DNA of 64,000 nucleotides from Caballeronia jiangsuensis (GCA_000648925.1 JFHF01000029.1:1-64000), one strand, 5' to 3'; positions 9,329 through 19,474 are shown, counted from the stretch's first letter. Translations and numbers: made by a program. The notes: a model not told the origin generated them from the sequence alone.

Positions 9329-10639
9329 ATGACCAACGACGACGATCCATTCGCCGGATTCGAATCCGACCAGACGATGATCAAGCCCAATCCCGGCGCG
9401 CGCCGCCGCACCGGGAGCACGCAGGGTCCGTTCACGCCCGGCGCGGCATCGCCCGATGCAAACGCGCACGCCTTCGACGCGGCGTTCGCGCAGGGCGGCG
9501 CGATCAATCCGCTGGTCGCCGCGTGCGCGCCGCTCTTGCAGCTCGCGCCGCGCATCCGCACGATGAGCGCCTGCGCCGATCCCGCCGCGCTGCGCGATTC
9601 GCTCGCGGCCGGCGTGCGCCGCTTCGAAGCGCAGGCGCGCGTGAACGGCGTCGCGGCGGAACAGGTGACGGCGGCGCGCTACATCGTCTGCACGATGCTC
9701 GACGAAGCCGCGTCGTGTACGCCGTGGGGCGCGGGCGTGTGGGCGCGTCAGAGCCTGCTCGTCACCTTTCATAACGAGGCGTGGGGCGGCGAGAAAGTCT
9801 TCCAGCTGCTCGCGCGGCTCGCGCAGAAGCCCGCGCAACATCTGCATCTGCTGGAACTGGCGAGCATGGTGCTCGCGCTCGGCTTCGAGGGACGCTATCG
9901 CGTGGCGGCGCAAGGTAGGCAGGCGCTCGATGCGATCCGCACGCGGCTCTATCAACTGATCCGCAAGGAGCGCGGCGAGCCGGAACGCGCGCTCTCGCCG
10001 CACTGGGAAGGCGTGCCCGCGGCCCGGCGGCGCACGACCGACGTGCTGCCGGTGTGGGTCGCCGGCGCGTTCGCGCTGCTGGTGCTGACGCTCGCCTATC
10101 TGGCGATGAGCTTTCGCCTGGGGCAACTGTCCGATCCCGCGTTCAACACGCTCGCGTCGATCCGCGCGGGCGCGCAACGGCCGCTCGTCGTCACGCAGGC
10201 GGCGCGGCCGCGTCTCGCCGAATTTCTCGCGCAGGAAATCCGCGATGGCCAGCTCGCCGTCGATGACCGTGTCGATCGCTCGGTGGTCACGCTGCACGGC
10301 GACAACGTCTTCAGGCCCGGCAGCGCGGAAGTGTCGGACGCGGTGCGGCCGCTCATCGAACGGATCGCGGCGGCGCTCAAGGCGGTGCCGGGCAACGTGC
10401 TCGTCACCGGCCACACCGACGACCGGCCGATCCGCTCGGCGCGCTATCCGTCGAACTGGGAACTGTCGCAGGAGCGCGCCGCGAACGTGCGCGACCTGCT
10501 CGCGGCCACCGTGCCGGCGGCGCGTCTGAAGGCGGAAGGCAAGGGCGAAGCCGATCCCGTCGCGCCGAACGATTCGCTCGCCGGCCGCGCGCGCAACCGG
10601 CGCGTGGAAGTCACGCTGTTCGCGAAGCCCGGGTCCTGA
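9329..10639 (+). CDS. tssL: T6SS protein TssL, DotU/IcmH type with C-terminal OmpA peptidoglycan-binding domain
   Basis: Inner-membrane component of the TssJLM complex. The 436 residues form three parts. A cytoplasmic DotU domain contains INPLVAACAPLLQLAPRIR and CTMLDEAASCTPWG. One transmembrane helix lies at about residues 240-263. A periplasmic OmpA-like domain follows with TGHTDDRPIRS and NWELSQERAANV, the peptidoglycan-binding signature. This is the extended TssL with a built-in peptidoglycan anchor, so no separate TagL-type protein is needed here. The stop is two bases before the tssM start. Confidence 0.94.
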   Translation: MTNDDDPFAGFESDQTMIKPNPGARRRTGSTQGPFTPGAASPDANAHAFDAAFAQGGAINPLVAACAPLLQLAPRIRTMSACADPAALRDSLAAGVRRFEAQARVNGVAAEQVTAARYIVCTMLDEAASCTPWGAGVWARQSLLVTFHNEAWGGEKVFQLLARLAQKPAQHLHLLELASMVLALGFEGRYRVAAQGRQALDAIRTRLYQLIRKERGEPERALSPHWEGVPAARRRTTDVLPVWVAGAFALLVLTLAYLAMSFRLGQLSDPAFNTLASIRAGAQRPLVVTQAARPRLAEFLAQEIRDGQLAVDDRVDRSVVTLHGDNVFRPGSAEVSDAVRPLIERIAAALKAVPGNVLVTGHTDDRPIRSARYPSNWELSQERAANVRDLLAATVPAARLKAEGKGEADPVAPNDSLAGRARNRRVEVTLFAKPGS

Positions 10640-10641
10640 CC

Positions 10642-13600
10642 ATGAAGAAGCTTCTGAAGATCGTCTTCCATCCGCTGCTGTTGCTCGTCATCGGACTTCT
10701 GCTCGTTTCGGGCGCGATATGGATCGCCGGGCCGCTCGTGTCGATCGCCGGCAAGTATCCGCTCGAAACGCGCGATGCGCGCTTCATCGCGATGGGCTGC
10801 GTCGTGCTGCTGCTCGTGCTGCGCCACGCATGGGTTGCGTGGCGTGCGCGGCGCATGCAGGCCGCGCTCTGCGCCGGACTCGCCGCGCCGCCCGAGATGG
10901 CGCGAACCAATGCAGCGCCTACGCCCGGCGAAGCGGAAGTCGCGACGCTCACCAAACGCTTCGACGAAGCGCTCGGCGCGCTGCGCGATGCGCGCATCAC
11001 CGCGTCGGGGAGAAAGCCGGGCTGGCGCGACTGGATCACGCTCTCGGGCAGACAGTATCTGTATCAGTTGCCGTGGTACATGTTCATCGGCGCGCCGGGC
11101 GCGGGCAAGACCACGGCGCTGGTGCATTCCGGGCTGCGCTTCCCGCTGGCCGAGCGCTTCGGCACCGACAAGATTCGCGGCGTTGGCGGCACGCGCAACT
11201 GCGACTGGTGGTTCACGGACGACGCCGTATTGATCGACACCGCCGGCCGCTACACCACCCACGAAAGCGACCGCGACACCGATCAGGCCGCGTGGCAAGG
11301 CTTTCTCGCGCTGCTGCGCAAGACGCGTCCGCGCCAGCCGATCAACGGCGTGCTGATGACGCTCGCCGTGCCCGACCTGCTCGCCGCGACGCCCGCGAGC
11401 GCCGGCGACATGGCAGCGACGCTGCGCGCGCGGATGCGCGAGCTGATGCAGGCCTTTCGCACGCGCTTTCCGGTCTATGTGCTCGTCACCAAGACGGACC
11501 TGCTGGCGGGCTTCACGGAATTTTTCGCGGATCTGTCGAAGGACGAGCGCGCGCAGGTCTTCGGCTTCACCTTTCCGTACGATCCGAAGCGCCCGCTCAG
11601 CGAAGCCGAATTCGCCGCGCGCGTCGATGCCGAGCTCGATGCGCTCGAAGCACGCCTCGTCGCGCGTCTGCCCGAGCGCCTGAACACGGAGACCGGCATC
11701 GCGCAGCGCGCCGCGATCATGGGCTTTCCGCAGCAGTTCGCCGCGCTGAAACCGGTGCTCGCCGAGGCATTGCGCGCGACCTTCGTGCAGTCGAAGCACG
11801 ACGATATCCCGCTCGTGCGCGGCGTCTATTTCACGAGCGGCACGCAGGAAGGCACGCCCATCGACCGCGTGATGGGGTCTCTCACGCGCGCGTTCGGCAT
11901 CGAGCGCGGCGTGCAGCCGGCGCGCCCATCGAGCGGGCGCAGCTTCTTTCTCGAACGGCTGCTCACGCGGGTCGTGTTCACGGAACAAGGCCTCGCCGGA
12001 TCGAATCTGCAATGGGCGCGGCGGCGGCATCTGTGGCGGCTTTCGGCCTACGCGGCGATCGCGGCTGTGAGCGCGTGCGCGCTCACGCTCTGGGGCACGA
12101 GCTATCTGCGCAACCGTTCCTACGTGGCGAGCGTCGATCAGACCGCGCAGCTCGCGAAGCAGGCCGCGGCGGGCACGACGGCCGCGAACGCGAATGTCGT
12201 CGCGCTGTTGCCGCTGCTCTCGGCGGTACGCAATCTCGCCTCGACCCCGCAAGTCGATGCCGCGCATCCGCCGCTCGCGATGAAACTCGGCCTGTGGCAA
12301 GGCGCGAAGCTCGACGCCGCCGCGAACGACGCCTACGAGCGCCTGCTCGACGATCTGTTCCTGCCGAAGCTCGCGGCGCGCATCGAGGAACAGGTGCGCG
12401 GCGCGAACCCGTCGAACCCCGGCTACGCGTATGAATCGCTCAAGGCGTATCTGATGATGAACCAGCCCGATCATCAGGATGCCGATGCGCTCAAGACCTG
12501 GATCGTCACCGACTGGGACCGCACCCTGCCGCGCGAAGTCGGCAACGAGGAGCGCGCCACCCTCGCCGCGCATCTCGATACGCTGTTCGCGCGCGGCGTG
12601 GTGCATCCGAATCTGCCGTTCGACGAACGCCTCGTCGCGCATGTGCGTGCGATGCTCGCCACCAGCACGCTCGCGCAGCGCGTGTACGGGCGCGTGAAGC
12701 AGCAAGGCGTCGGCGCGGACTTTCCCGAATTCACCGTGGCGCGTGCGGCGGGCCCGAACGCGTCGCTCGTGTTCGTGCGTTCGAGCGGCAAGCCGCTGAC
12801 GAGCGGCGTGCCCGGCCTGTATTCGTTCGATGGCTATCACAAGGCGTTTCTGAAGGCCGTCGATCAGGTCTCGGTGCAGCTCGCCGCCGAAGAGCCGTGG
12901 GTGCTCGGCATCCGCGACCAGAGCGGCCTGCCGCGCGGCGATCCGGCGGCGGTGCAGCGTCTGACCGAAGACGTGCGGCTGCTCTATCTCCAGGACTACG
13001 TGCGCGTCTGGACCGAGTTTCTGAACGACGTGCGCATCGTGCGCTCGGACAATCTGACTCAGTCGGTGCAGATCGCGCGCATTCTGTCCGCGCCGGATTC
13101 GCCGCTCGCGATGCTGATCAAGGCCGCCTCGCGCGAGACCACGCTCGGCGCGAAGCCCGACAGCGAAACCACGGTCGTCGATAAAGCCACCGACAAGATC
13201 AGCGCGGCGCGCCAGCAATTGCTGAACATCATCGGCGGACCGGACCCGACACGAATCGCGCCGGTCGCGCCGGGCACGCGGCTGGAGAGCATCGTCGATG
13301 ACCGCTTCACCGGGCTGCGCGCGCTCGTGACGAGCCCGGGCGGCGGCCAGCCGCCGCCCGTCACGCAAATGCTCGCGTTGATCAACGACGTCTACACCTA
13401 CCTGAGCGCGACCGACGAAGCCCTCCAGCAGAAAACCGCGCCGCCGCCCTCGGACGCGCCCGCGAAGCTGCGCACGCAGGCGGCGCGCATGCCCGAGCCG
13501 ATCCGCACCGCGCTGCTCGATCTCGGCAGTCAGGGCGCCGCGCAGACGCAGCAGGTGCGGCGCGCCAACATGACGGGCGATCTGAAGGAGTCGATTTCCG

Positions 13601-14268
13601 CGTACTGCGTGAGCGCGGTGGGCGGGCGCTATCCGTTCAATCCCGGCTCGACGCGCGACGTGCTGCCCGAGGATTTCGGCGCGCTGTTCGCGCCGGGCGG
13701 CAAGTTCGACGACTTCTTCCAGAAGAACCTCGCGCAGGACGTCGATGTTTCCGCGAAGCCGTGGGCCTTCAAGAAATCGGATTCGTCGGCGACGCAAGTG
13801 AGCCCCGCGGGACTCGCGCAGTTCGAGCGCGCCGCGACCATCCGCGGCGTGTTCTTCGCGGCGGGCGGCAAGACGCCCGCGCTCACGCTCAAGTTCAAGC
13901 CGCTCGACATGGACCCGACGATTCTCTCCTTCACGCTCGATGTCGACGGGCAGGTGCTCAACTACGCGCACGGCCCGCAGATCGCGACGACGATCCAGTG
14001 GCCCGGCGCGCGCGGCTCGGGACGCGTGAGCCTGCAACTGACGCCGCCGCCGTCGAGCGGCGCGAGCAACGTGATGTTCGAAGGCCCGTGGGCGCTGTTC
14101 CGCATGTTCGACCGCCTCGACGTGGAGCCGACCGATCAGCCCGAGCGCTTCATCGTGACCTTCGATGTGGAAGGCCGCAAGGCGCGCTTCGAAGTGACGG
14201 CGAACAGCGTCGAGAATCCGTTCCGCCTCGCGGATCTGCGCAAGTTTTCCTGTCCGGAACGCCTATGA
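10642..14268 (+). CDS. tssM: T6SS membrane-complex protein TssM (IcmF family)
   Basis: Large inner-membrane protein whose periplasmic part spans to TssJ. The 1208 residues start with two hydrophobic segments (about residues 7-60). A cytoplasmic NTPase domain has a Walker A motif GAPGAGKTT at residues 150-158 (Lys156). A third hydrophobic segment lies near residue 475 (LWRLSAYAAIAAVSACALTL). The long periplasmic region carries the IcmF-related and C-terminal TssM domains. The intact Walker A motif suggests ATP binding, which some TssM homologues lack. The last codons overlap the tagF start as ATGA. Confidence 0.95.
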   Translation: MKKLLKIVFHPLLLLVIGLLLVSGAIWIAGPLVSIAGKYPLETRDARFIAMGCVVLLLVLRHAWVAWRARRMQAALCAGLAAPPEMARTNAAPTPGEAEVATLTKRFDEALGALRDARITASGRKPGWRDWITLSGRQYLYQLPWYMFIGAPGAGKTTALVHSGLRFPLAERFGTDKIRGVGGTRNCDWWFTDDAVLIDTAGRYTTHESDRDTDQAAWQGFLALLRKTRPRQPINGVLMTLAVPDLLAATPASAGDMAATLRARMRELMQAFRTRFPVYVLVTKTDLLAGFTEFFADLSKDERAQVFGFTFPYDPKRPLSEAEFAARVDAELDALEARLVARLPERLNTETGIAQRAAIMGFPQQFAALKPVLAEALRATFVQSKHDDIPLVRGVYFTSGTQEGTPIDRVMGSLTRAFGIERGVQPARPSSGRSFFLERLLTRVVFTEQGLAGSNLQWARRRHLWRLSAYAAIAAVSACALTLWGTSYLRNRSYVASVDQTAQLAKQAAAGTTAANANVVALLPLLSAVRNLASTPQVDAAHPPLAMKLGLWQGAKLDAAANDAYERLLDDLFLPKLAARIEEQVRGANPSNPGYAYESLKAYLMMNQPDHQDADALKTWIVTDWDRTLPREVGNEERATLAAHLDTLFARGVVHPNLPFDERLVAHVRAMLATSTLAQRVYGRVKQQGVGADFPEFTVARAAGPNASLVFVRSSGKPLTSGVPGLYSFDGYHKAFLKAVDQVSVQLAAEEPWVLGIRDQSGLPRGDPAAVQRLTEDVRLLYLQDYVRVWTEFLNDVRIVRSDNLTQSVQIARILSAPDSPLAMLIKAASRETTLGAKPDSETTVVDKATDKISAARQQLLNIIGGPDPTRIAPVAPGTRLESIVDDRFTGLRALVTSPGGGQPPPVTQMLALINDVYTYLSATDEALQQKTAPPPSDAPAKLRTQAARMPEPIRTALLDLGSQGAAQTQQVRRANMTGDLKESISAYCVSAVGGRYPFNPGSTRDVLPEDFGALFAPGGKFDDFFQKNLAQDVDVSAKPWAFKKSDSSATQVSPAGLAQFERAATIRGVFFAAGGKTPALTLKFKPLDMDPTILSFTLDVDGQVLNYAHGPQIATTIQWPGARGSGRVSLQLTPPPSSGASNVMFEGPWALFRMFDRLDVEPTDQPERFIVTFDVEGRKARFEVTANSVENPFRLADLRKFSCPERL

Positions 14269-15011
14269 GCGACGATCTCGGCGCGACGCTCGTCGATGGC
14301 GGCGCGGGCATCGCCGGCTGGTACGGCAAGCTGCCCTCGCTCGGCGATTTCGCCGCGCGGCGTCTGTCCGACGCGTTCGTCGCGCCGTGGGACGCGTGGC
14401 TCGCGCAGCGCGTCGCGGAAACGCAGCACGCGCTCGGCGCGGACTGGCTCGAACTCTATCTCACGTGTCCGGTATGGCGCTTCTTCGCGATGCCCGGCTC
14501 GATCGCGCCGACGCTCGCCTCGTGCTGGACAGGCGTCGTGATGGCGTCGGTGGACCGCGTCGGGCGGCATTTCCCGCTGACCATCGCGGCGGCGCTGCCG
14601 TGCGCGCCGTCCACGGGCGCGGAGGTCGCCGCGCTGTGGCAATGGCTTTCGGCGATCGAAGGCGTGGCGCTCGTCGCGCTCGATTTCGATCACAGCATCG
14701 AGCGCCTCGACGAGCAACTCGCCGCGCTGCCCGTGCCGGTGCTGAGCGCGCCGGCCGCCGCCACGCGCTCAGCCGTGCTCGACGAGCCGTGGATCGTGCA
14801 ATCGCCAGAGGCGCTGCCCGAGACGCTCGCGCGCAGCTTCGCGCCGGCGTGGCAGAGCGAGGTCTACGGCATGAGCATGTGGACCTCGGCGCAGGCCGCG
14901 AGCCCCGCCGATCCGCCCGACGACGCGCCGCGTCCGTTCACCGTGTGGCCGGTCTACGGGCTGCCGGACACGGCGCTCTTCACCACCCTGTTGCGGGATT
15001 GCGGATCATGA
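14265..15011 (+). CDS. tagF: T6SS-associated regulator TagF
   Basis: TagF-family protein, known in Pseudomonas as a post-translational repressor of T6SS assembly. The 248 residues contain the family's N-terminal signature GWYGKLPSLGDFAARRL and the segment WLELYLTCPVWRFF. The start overlaps the tssM stop by 4 bp, and its own stop overlaps the kinase start by 4 bp, so translation is coupled on both sides. The frame is also open upstream inside tssM, but the conserved N-terminus fixes the start at 14265. Here TagF stands alone and is not fused to a PppA-type phosphatase, as it is in some bacteria. Confidence 0.9.
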   Translation: MSDDLGATLVDGGAGIAGWYGKLPSLGDFAARRLSDAFVAPWDAWLAQRVAETQHALGADWLELYLTCPVWRFFAMPGSIAPTLASCWTGVVMASVDRVGRHFPLTIAAALPCAPSTGAEVAALWQWLSAIEGVALVALDFDHSIERLDEQLAALPVPVLSAPAAATRSAVLDEPWIVQSPEALPETLARSFAPAWQSEVYGMSMWTSAQAASPADPPDDAPRPFTVWPVYGLPDTALFTTLLRDCGS

Positions 15012-16822
15012 ACGCGACTGGCCGCGCGCCCGAAGACGACCGCGACGACGGCAGGACCGAGAACAACGCCGGCGACGACCGGACGGTGATCGTGAGCGGC
15101 TTTCGGCAACAGGACGCGCCGGGCGCGACGCAAGCCTTCGAACAGGCAGCCACGCACAACGTCCTGCCGACAGGCACGCGGCTCGGCGAATTCGAGATTC
15201 TCGGGCTGATCGGCGAAGGCGGTTTCGGCATCGTCTATCTGGCTTTCGATACCTCGCTCGACCGTCATGTCGCGCTCAAGGAGTACATGCCGTCGGCGCT
15301 CGCCGCGCGGGTCGGCGCAACGCAGGTGCAGGTCCGCTCCGCGCGCTACGAGAGCATGTTCCGCGCGGGCCTGAAAAGCTTCATCAACGACGAGGCACGG
15401 CTGCTCGCGCGCTTCGATCATCAGTCGCTCGTGAAGGTGTACCGCTTCTGGGAAGCCAACGGCACCGCCTACATGGTGATGCCGTACTACAAGGGCGTGA
15501 CGCTCAGGGACGCGCTCAAGGCCAGAAAAACGCCGCCCGACGAAGCCTGGCTGCGCGCGCTGCTCGCGCCGCTCGTCGATGCGCTCGCCGTGCTGCATGC
15601 GGCGAACTGCTTTCATCGCGATATCGCGCCGGACAACATCATTTTGCTGGAGGAAAGTCATCGGCCCGTGCTGCTCGATTTCGGCGCGGCGCGACGCGTG
15701 ATCGGCGACATGACGCAGGCGCTCACCGTGATCCTGAAGCCGGGCTATGCGCCGATCGAGCAGTACGCCGAAGTGCCGTCGCTCAGGCAGGGACCGTGGA
15801 CCGATCACTACGCGCTCGCCGCGCTCGTCTACTTCGCGATCACCGGGAAAACGCCGCCGCCGTCCGTCGGGCGGATGGTGAAGGACAGCTATCAGCCACT
15901 CGCGAAGCTCGCCGCCGGGCGTTATTCGGAGCGCTTTCTGAAGGCGATCGATCACGCGCTCAGCGTCCAGCCCGCGAACCGGCCGCAGACCGACCGGCAG
16001 TTCGCCGCCGAACTCGGCATTTCCCTCGATGAGGACGCGGCGGGCGGCGGCGCTAGCGGTATGACGCCCGGCGCGCGGCGACGCGCCGGCTGGTTGCTCG
16101 GTGCGGCCTGCGGACTCGCGACGGCGGCGGCGCTCGGCTTCTTCGTGCCGAAGCTGCTGTCGCACGCGCCTTCAGCCTCTGTCGATCGCGCCACGAACGT
16201 CGCAAGCGCGCCGGTTCCAACTTCCGCCGCGCCTGCCGTGGCATCGGCGGCATCCGGCGTGCAGGCTCCGGTCGCGCCGCCGCCCGCATTGCCACCCTTC
16301 ACCCCCGCCGATGAATTCACGCGCATCGTCTCGCTCGCGGACCCGTCCATCGTCGTGAAGGCGGAAGTGCCGCAGCCGCGCGCCGTGATCGGGCGTGACC
16401 GGCTGCGCTTCTCGATCACGAGCAATCGCGATGGCTATCTCTACGTGTTCGTCGTCGATCCGGCGAATCAGTATCTGCAACTGTTCCCGAACGAGCTCGA
16501 CCGCGACAACCGCATCGGCGCGAAGAAACGCCTCGTGCTGCCGCGCCCGAGCTGGCCGATGGAAGCGGGCGAGCCTGTCGGCGCGAATCATTTCATCGCG
16601 ATCGTGTCGAGCGCGCCGCGCGATTTCGCGGCACTCGACATGACGCACGATTCCGTGTTCGCGAGCCTCTCGCCCGAGGCTCAGAACGCGGCAGCGGCGC
16701 AGCGCACGCTCACGGCGTCGCCGTTCGCGGGCGTGCCGTCGTGCGGCAGCGGGACGCCCTCGTGCCCGGTCGCGTTCGGCGCGGCGGCCTTCAAAATCGA
16801 CGTCGTCCATTCGTCTAAATAG
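15008..16822 (+). CDS. T6SS-linked transmembrane Ser/Thr protein kinase with DUF4384-like periplasmic domain (PpkA-like)
   Basis: Predicted eukaryotic-type Ser/Thr kinase controlling the T6SS. The 604 residues have a glycine loop GEGGFG (69-74), catalytic Lys91, HRD-type loop HRDIAPDN with Asp205, and DFG with Asp224, so all catalytic residues are present. A single transmembrane helix (about 361-384) is followed by an Ala/Pro linker and a periplasmic domain resembling DUF4384 (DRLRFSITSNRDGYLYVFVV). The usual partners, a PppA phosphatase and an FHA-domain substrate, are not in this window. The ATGA overlap with tagF suggests balanced synthesis of kinase and TagF. Confidence 0.9.
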   Translation: MNATGRAPEDDRDDGRTENNAGDDRTVIVSGFRQQDAPGATQAFEQAATHNVLPTGTRLGEFEILGLIGEGGFGIVYLAFDTSLDRHVALKEYMPSALAARVGATQVQVRSARYESMFRAGLKSFINDEARLLARFDHQSLVKVYRFWEANGTAYMVMPYYKGVTLRDALKARKTPPDEAWLRALLAPLVDALAVLHAANCFHRDIAPDNIILLEESHRPVLLDFGAARRVIGDMTQALTVILKPGYAPIEQYAEVPSLRQGPWTDHYALAALVYFAITGKTPPPSVGRMVKDSYQPLAKLAAGRYSERFLKAIDHALSVQPANRPQTDRQFAAELGISLDEDAAGGGASGMTPGARRRAGWLLGAACGLATAAALGFFVPKLLSHAPSASVDRATNVASAPVPTSAAPAVASAASGVQAPVAPPPALPPFTPADEFTRIVSLADPSIVVKAEVPQPRAVIGRDRLRFSITSNRDGYLYVFVVDPANQYLQLFPNELDRDNRIGAKKRLVLPRPSWPMEAGEPVGANHFIAIVSSAPRDFAALDMTHDSVFASLSPEAQNAAAAQRTLTASPFAGVPSCGSGTPSCPVAFGAAAFKIDVVHSSK

Positions 16823-16893
16823 CGCAACGCGCATCACGTCCGATGACGCGCGGCACGGCAAGTCGAAAGCCACTGCGGCTGGACGAGGACATC

Positions 16894-18756
16894 ATGGCAC
16901 CACGAACGCGCGGCCGAGCCGCGGAGTCGGGACGCACGCCCGGCGTTTCTCCTTTAGCCGCGCGCGCCGCGCTTTCCCTGCTTTGCACGATGCTCGCGGG
17001 CGCGCTCGCCGCGTGCGCGAATTCGCCGACATCGACGCCCGCGCAAGTCGCGCAGGCGCGCGACACGGCTTCGACCAGCGCCGCTTCCGACGAGCCCGTC
17101 GAACAGGCGCCGATCGTCAGCGCGGCCGCATCGGGACGCGAACCGGGGATCGTCAATCCGTTGCCCGCGAGTCCCACGGCCGCGCTGTCCGGCACCGCGA
17201 CGCCCTTCGCCACGAAGAACGCGCTCTACACGCCCGTGCCCTTTTCCAGCGTGCCGGGCTGGTCCGGCGACGACGTCGCGCAATCGTGGGACGCCTTCCG
17301 GCGCGGCTGCTCGGTGCTGTCGGGCAAGGCCGCGTGGGCGGCGCCCTGCGCGGCGGCGCGCGGCATCGCCGCCAGCGACAGCGCCGCGGTGCGCCGCTTC
17401 TTCGAGGACAACTTCACGGTCTACCAGATCCGCAACGTCGACAGGAGTTCGCGCGGCGTGCTGACCGGCTACTACGAGCCGGTCCTGCGCGGCAGCCGCA
17501 AATACGGCTCGCCCTATGTCTTTCCCGTCTACGGCGTGCCGCGCGACATGCTGTTCCTCGATGCACGCCGCCTGCCGCCGAATGCGCGCAGCGAAGCGGT
17601 CATGGCGCGCGTCGAGGGACGCACGGTGGTGCCGCTCGCGGCGATCGCGACCGGCAATGCGAAAGGCGTCTACGCGCTCGACCTCGGCAACAGCGTGCCC
17701 GACATCCGCGACAAGAAGCTGCGGCTGCGTCGCGAGGGCAACCGCATCGTGCCGTATTATTCGCGCGCGCAGATCGAACGCGGGCGCATCGACGCGCCGG
17801 TGCTCGCGTGGGTCGCGGACCCCGCGATGCTCTATGCGATGCAGTTGCAAGGCGCGGGGAAGATCGTGCTGCCCGATGGCGCGGGCGTCATCCGGCTCGC
17901 GTACGCCGAGCAGAACGGGCTGGCCTTCAATCCGCCGGTCGCGAGTGCGTCGAGCCAGGGCCGCAAGGTGCTCGTGCGCGGCGTCGAGATCGATCTGGAC
18001 GACCGCGATGTGAGCACGCAGGAAACGCCCGGCCATATCGACGCGTCCAATTCCGACGACGCGCCGAAGTCCGCGCTGCTGCGCGGCGCCGCCGACGCCG
18101 ATCCGCCCGACGACACGGCGGCACGCCCCGAAGGCCCGCCCGAATCGCCGCTGTTGCGCGGCTTCAGTCTCGCGAAGGGCGCGACGCCCGCCGTGCGGCC
18201 GGCGCGCGTGAGCACGTCGGCGACAACGGTTCATGCGGCGGTTCAACCCGCTGCGCCCGCCGCCGAGACATCCGACGCACCCGCGCCGTCGCTCGCCTAT
18301 GCCTTCGCATCGTCGGACCCGAGCTACGTTTTCTTCCGGGCCATCCCCGATTCCGCCGCCGGGCCGATCGGCGCGCTCGGCGTGCCGCTATCGGCGGAAC
18401 GCTCCGCGGCCGTCGATCCACGCACGACGCCGCTCGGCGCGCCGGTGTTCATCAACGCGACGGAAGCGGCGAACGGTTCGCAGGTCTCGCGCCTCCTGAT
18501 GGCGCAGGACGCGGGCGGCGCGATTCGCGGCGCGGTGCGCGCCGACTACTTCTTCGGCACCGGCGAGAAGGCGCAGCAGAAGGCGAGCCGCATGAAGCAG
18601 CCGGCGCAGATGTGGGTGCTGCTGCCCAAGGGCCTGCGCATCTCGGCGAAGGAATCGGCGGTGCGCGTGCGCGGCGGTCCGGCGATGCCGAGCGCCGATT
18701 GCGTCGTGAGCGACCCGGACCTGTGCGTCGACGATACGCCATCGAGCGCGCCATGA
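16894..18756 (+). CDS. MltA-type lytic murein transglycosylase lipoprotein in the T6SS operon
   Basis: Cleaves peptidoglycan glycan strands with 1,6-anhydro product formation. With the ATG at 16894 (GAGGA just upstream) the protein has 620 residues. A signal ends in lipobox LAAC (Cys41). The MltA domain contains GVLTGYYEPVLRGS and YGSPYVFPVYG. A low-complexity Pro/Ala segment (about residues 370-460) interrupts the protein before the C-terminal 3D domain. That domain has AQDAGGAIRGAVRADYFFG, in which Asp539 aligns with the catalytic Asp of E. coli MltA. It is much longer than E. coli MltA (about 365 residues) because of the N-terminal and central spacers. Lying between kinase and regulator genes, it probably opens the cell wall for TssJLM assembly. 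Confidence 0.88.
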   Translation: MAPRTRGRAAESGRTPGVSPLAARAALSLLCTMLAGALAACANSPTSTPAQVAQARDTASTSAASDEPVEQAPIVSAAASGREPGIVNPLPASPTAALSGTATPFATKNALYTPVPFSSVPGWSGDDVAQSWDAFRRGCSVLSGKAAWAAPCAAARGIAASDSAAVRRFFEDNFTVYQIRNVDRSSRGVLTGYYEPVLRGSRKYGSPYVFPVYGVPRDMLFLDARRLPPNARSEAVMARVEGRTVVPLAAIATGNAKGVYALDLGNSVPDIRDKKLRLRREGNRIVPYYSRAQIERGRIDAPVLAWVADPAMLYAMQLQGAGKIVLPDGAGVIRLAYAEQNGLAFNPPVASASSQGRKVLVRGVEIDLDDRDVSTQETPGHIDASNSDDAPKSALLRGAADADPPDDTAARPEGPPESPLLRGFSLAKGATPAVRPARVSTSATTVHAAVQPAAPAAETSDAPAPSLAYAFASSDPSYVFFRAIPDSAAGPIGALGVPLSAERSAAVDPRTTPLGAPVFINATEAANGSQVSRLLMAQDAGGAIRGAVRADYFFGTGEKAQQKASRMKQPAQMWVLLPKGLRISAKESAVRVRGGPAMPSADCVVSDPDLCVDDTPSSAP

Positions 18757-18775
18757 AGCGCACGCTGGAGCGAGC

Positions 18776-19474
18776 ATGAAATTTCTCGTCGCCGACGATC
18801 ATGAACTGATCCGCCATGCGGTGAAGTCGCTGTTGCGCGGTCTCGATCGGGAAGCGCAGTTCGACGAAGCGGATAGCTGGGACACGCTCGCCGCCGCCGC
18901 ACATCCCGAAGCGAATCACGATCTCGCGATCGTCGATCTGCACATGTCGGGCATGGCGAGCGCGTCGTCGCTGACGGCGCTGCTGAAGGCCAATCCCGCG
19001 TTGCCGCTCGTCGTGCTATCGGCGGAAGAATCCGTCGATGAGATGCGCGCCGTGCTCGCCGCCGGCGCGCTCGGCTTCGTGCCCAAGCGCGAGCCCGCCA
19101 ACGTGATGTTAAAGGCCATCGAGCTGGTGCTTTCGGGCGGCGCGTACGTGCCGATCGAGGCGCTCTGCCTCGTCGATGCGGACGCCGTCGCGCCGCATCC
19201 CGCCGACGCGACGCAACCGCTCAGGCGCGCACCCGGCGCGCCGCTCGCGTCGCATCACCGGCATCTGATGGAGAACCTGTCACCGCGTCAACGCGAGATC
19301 ATGCGGCTCGTGCATCGCGGCTGCACGAACAAGATGATCGCGCGCGAACTGCAACTCGCCGAAGGCACGGTGAAGGTCCATCTTTCGGTGATCTTCCGGG
19401 CGCTCGGCGTGCATAGCCGGTCGGCTGCGATCGCCGTCATCAACGACTGGCTGCGCACGGGACGCGAGCTATGA
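18776..19474 (+). CDS. LuxR/NarL-family response regulator
   Basis: DNA-binding response regulator of 232 residues. The receiver domain begins KFLVADDHELIRHAV, with phosphoacceptor Asp54 in AIVDLHMSG and a conserved Lys in FVPKREPANV. The C-terminal LuxR HTH (about residues 165-225) reads LSPRQREIMRLVHRGCTNKM and onward. It follows the lytic transglycosylase gene by 19 bp and overlaps the next gene by 4 bp, so it belongs to the T6SS transcript. The hybrid kinase at 20252-22051, convergent and one gene away, is the nearest likely phosphodonor; that pairing is inferred. Confidence 0.9.
   Translation: MKFLVADDHELIRHAVKSLLRGLDREAQFDEADSWDTLAAAAHPEANHDLAIVDLHMSGMASASSLTALLKANPALPLVVLSAEESVDEMRAVLAAGALGFVPKREPANVMLKAIELVLSGGAYVPIEALCLVDADAVAPHPADATQPLRRAPGAPLASHHRHLMENLSPRQREIMRLVHRGCTNKMIARELQLAEGTVKVHLSVIFRALGVHSRSAAIAVINDWLRTGREL

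Noticed and set aside
10444-14037. A 1197-codon minus-strand frame opposite tssM
   Set aside because: Arg-rich composition and no recognisable domain; tssM has an intact Walker A motif and family features.
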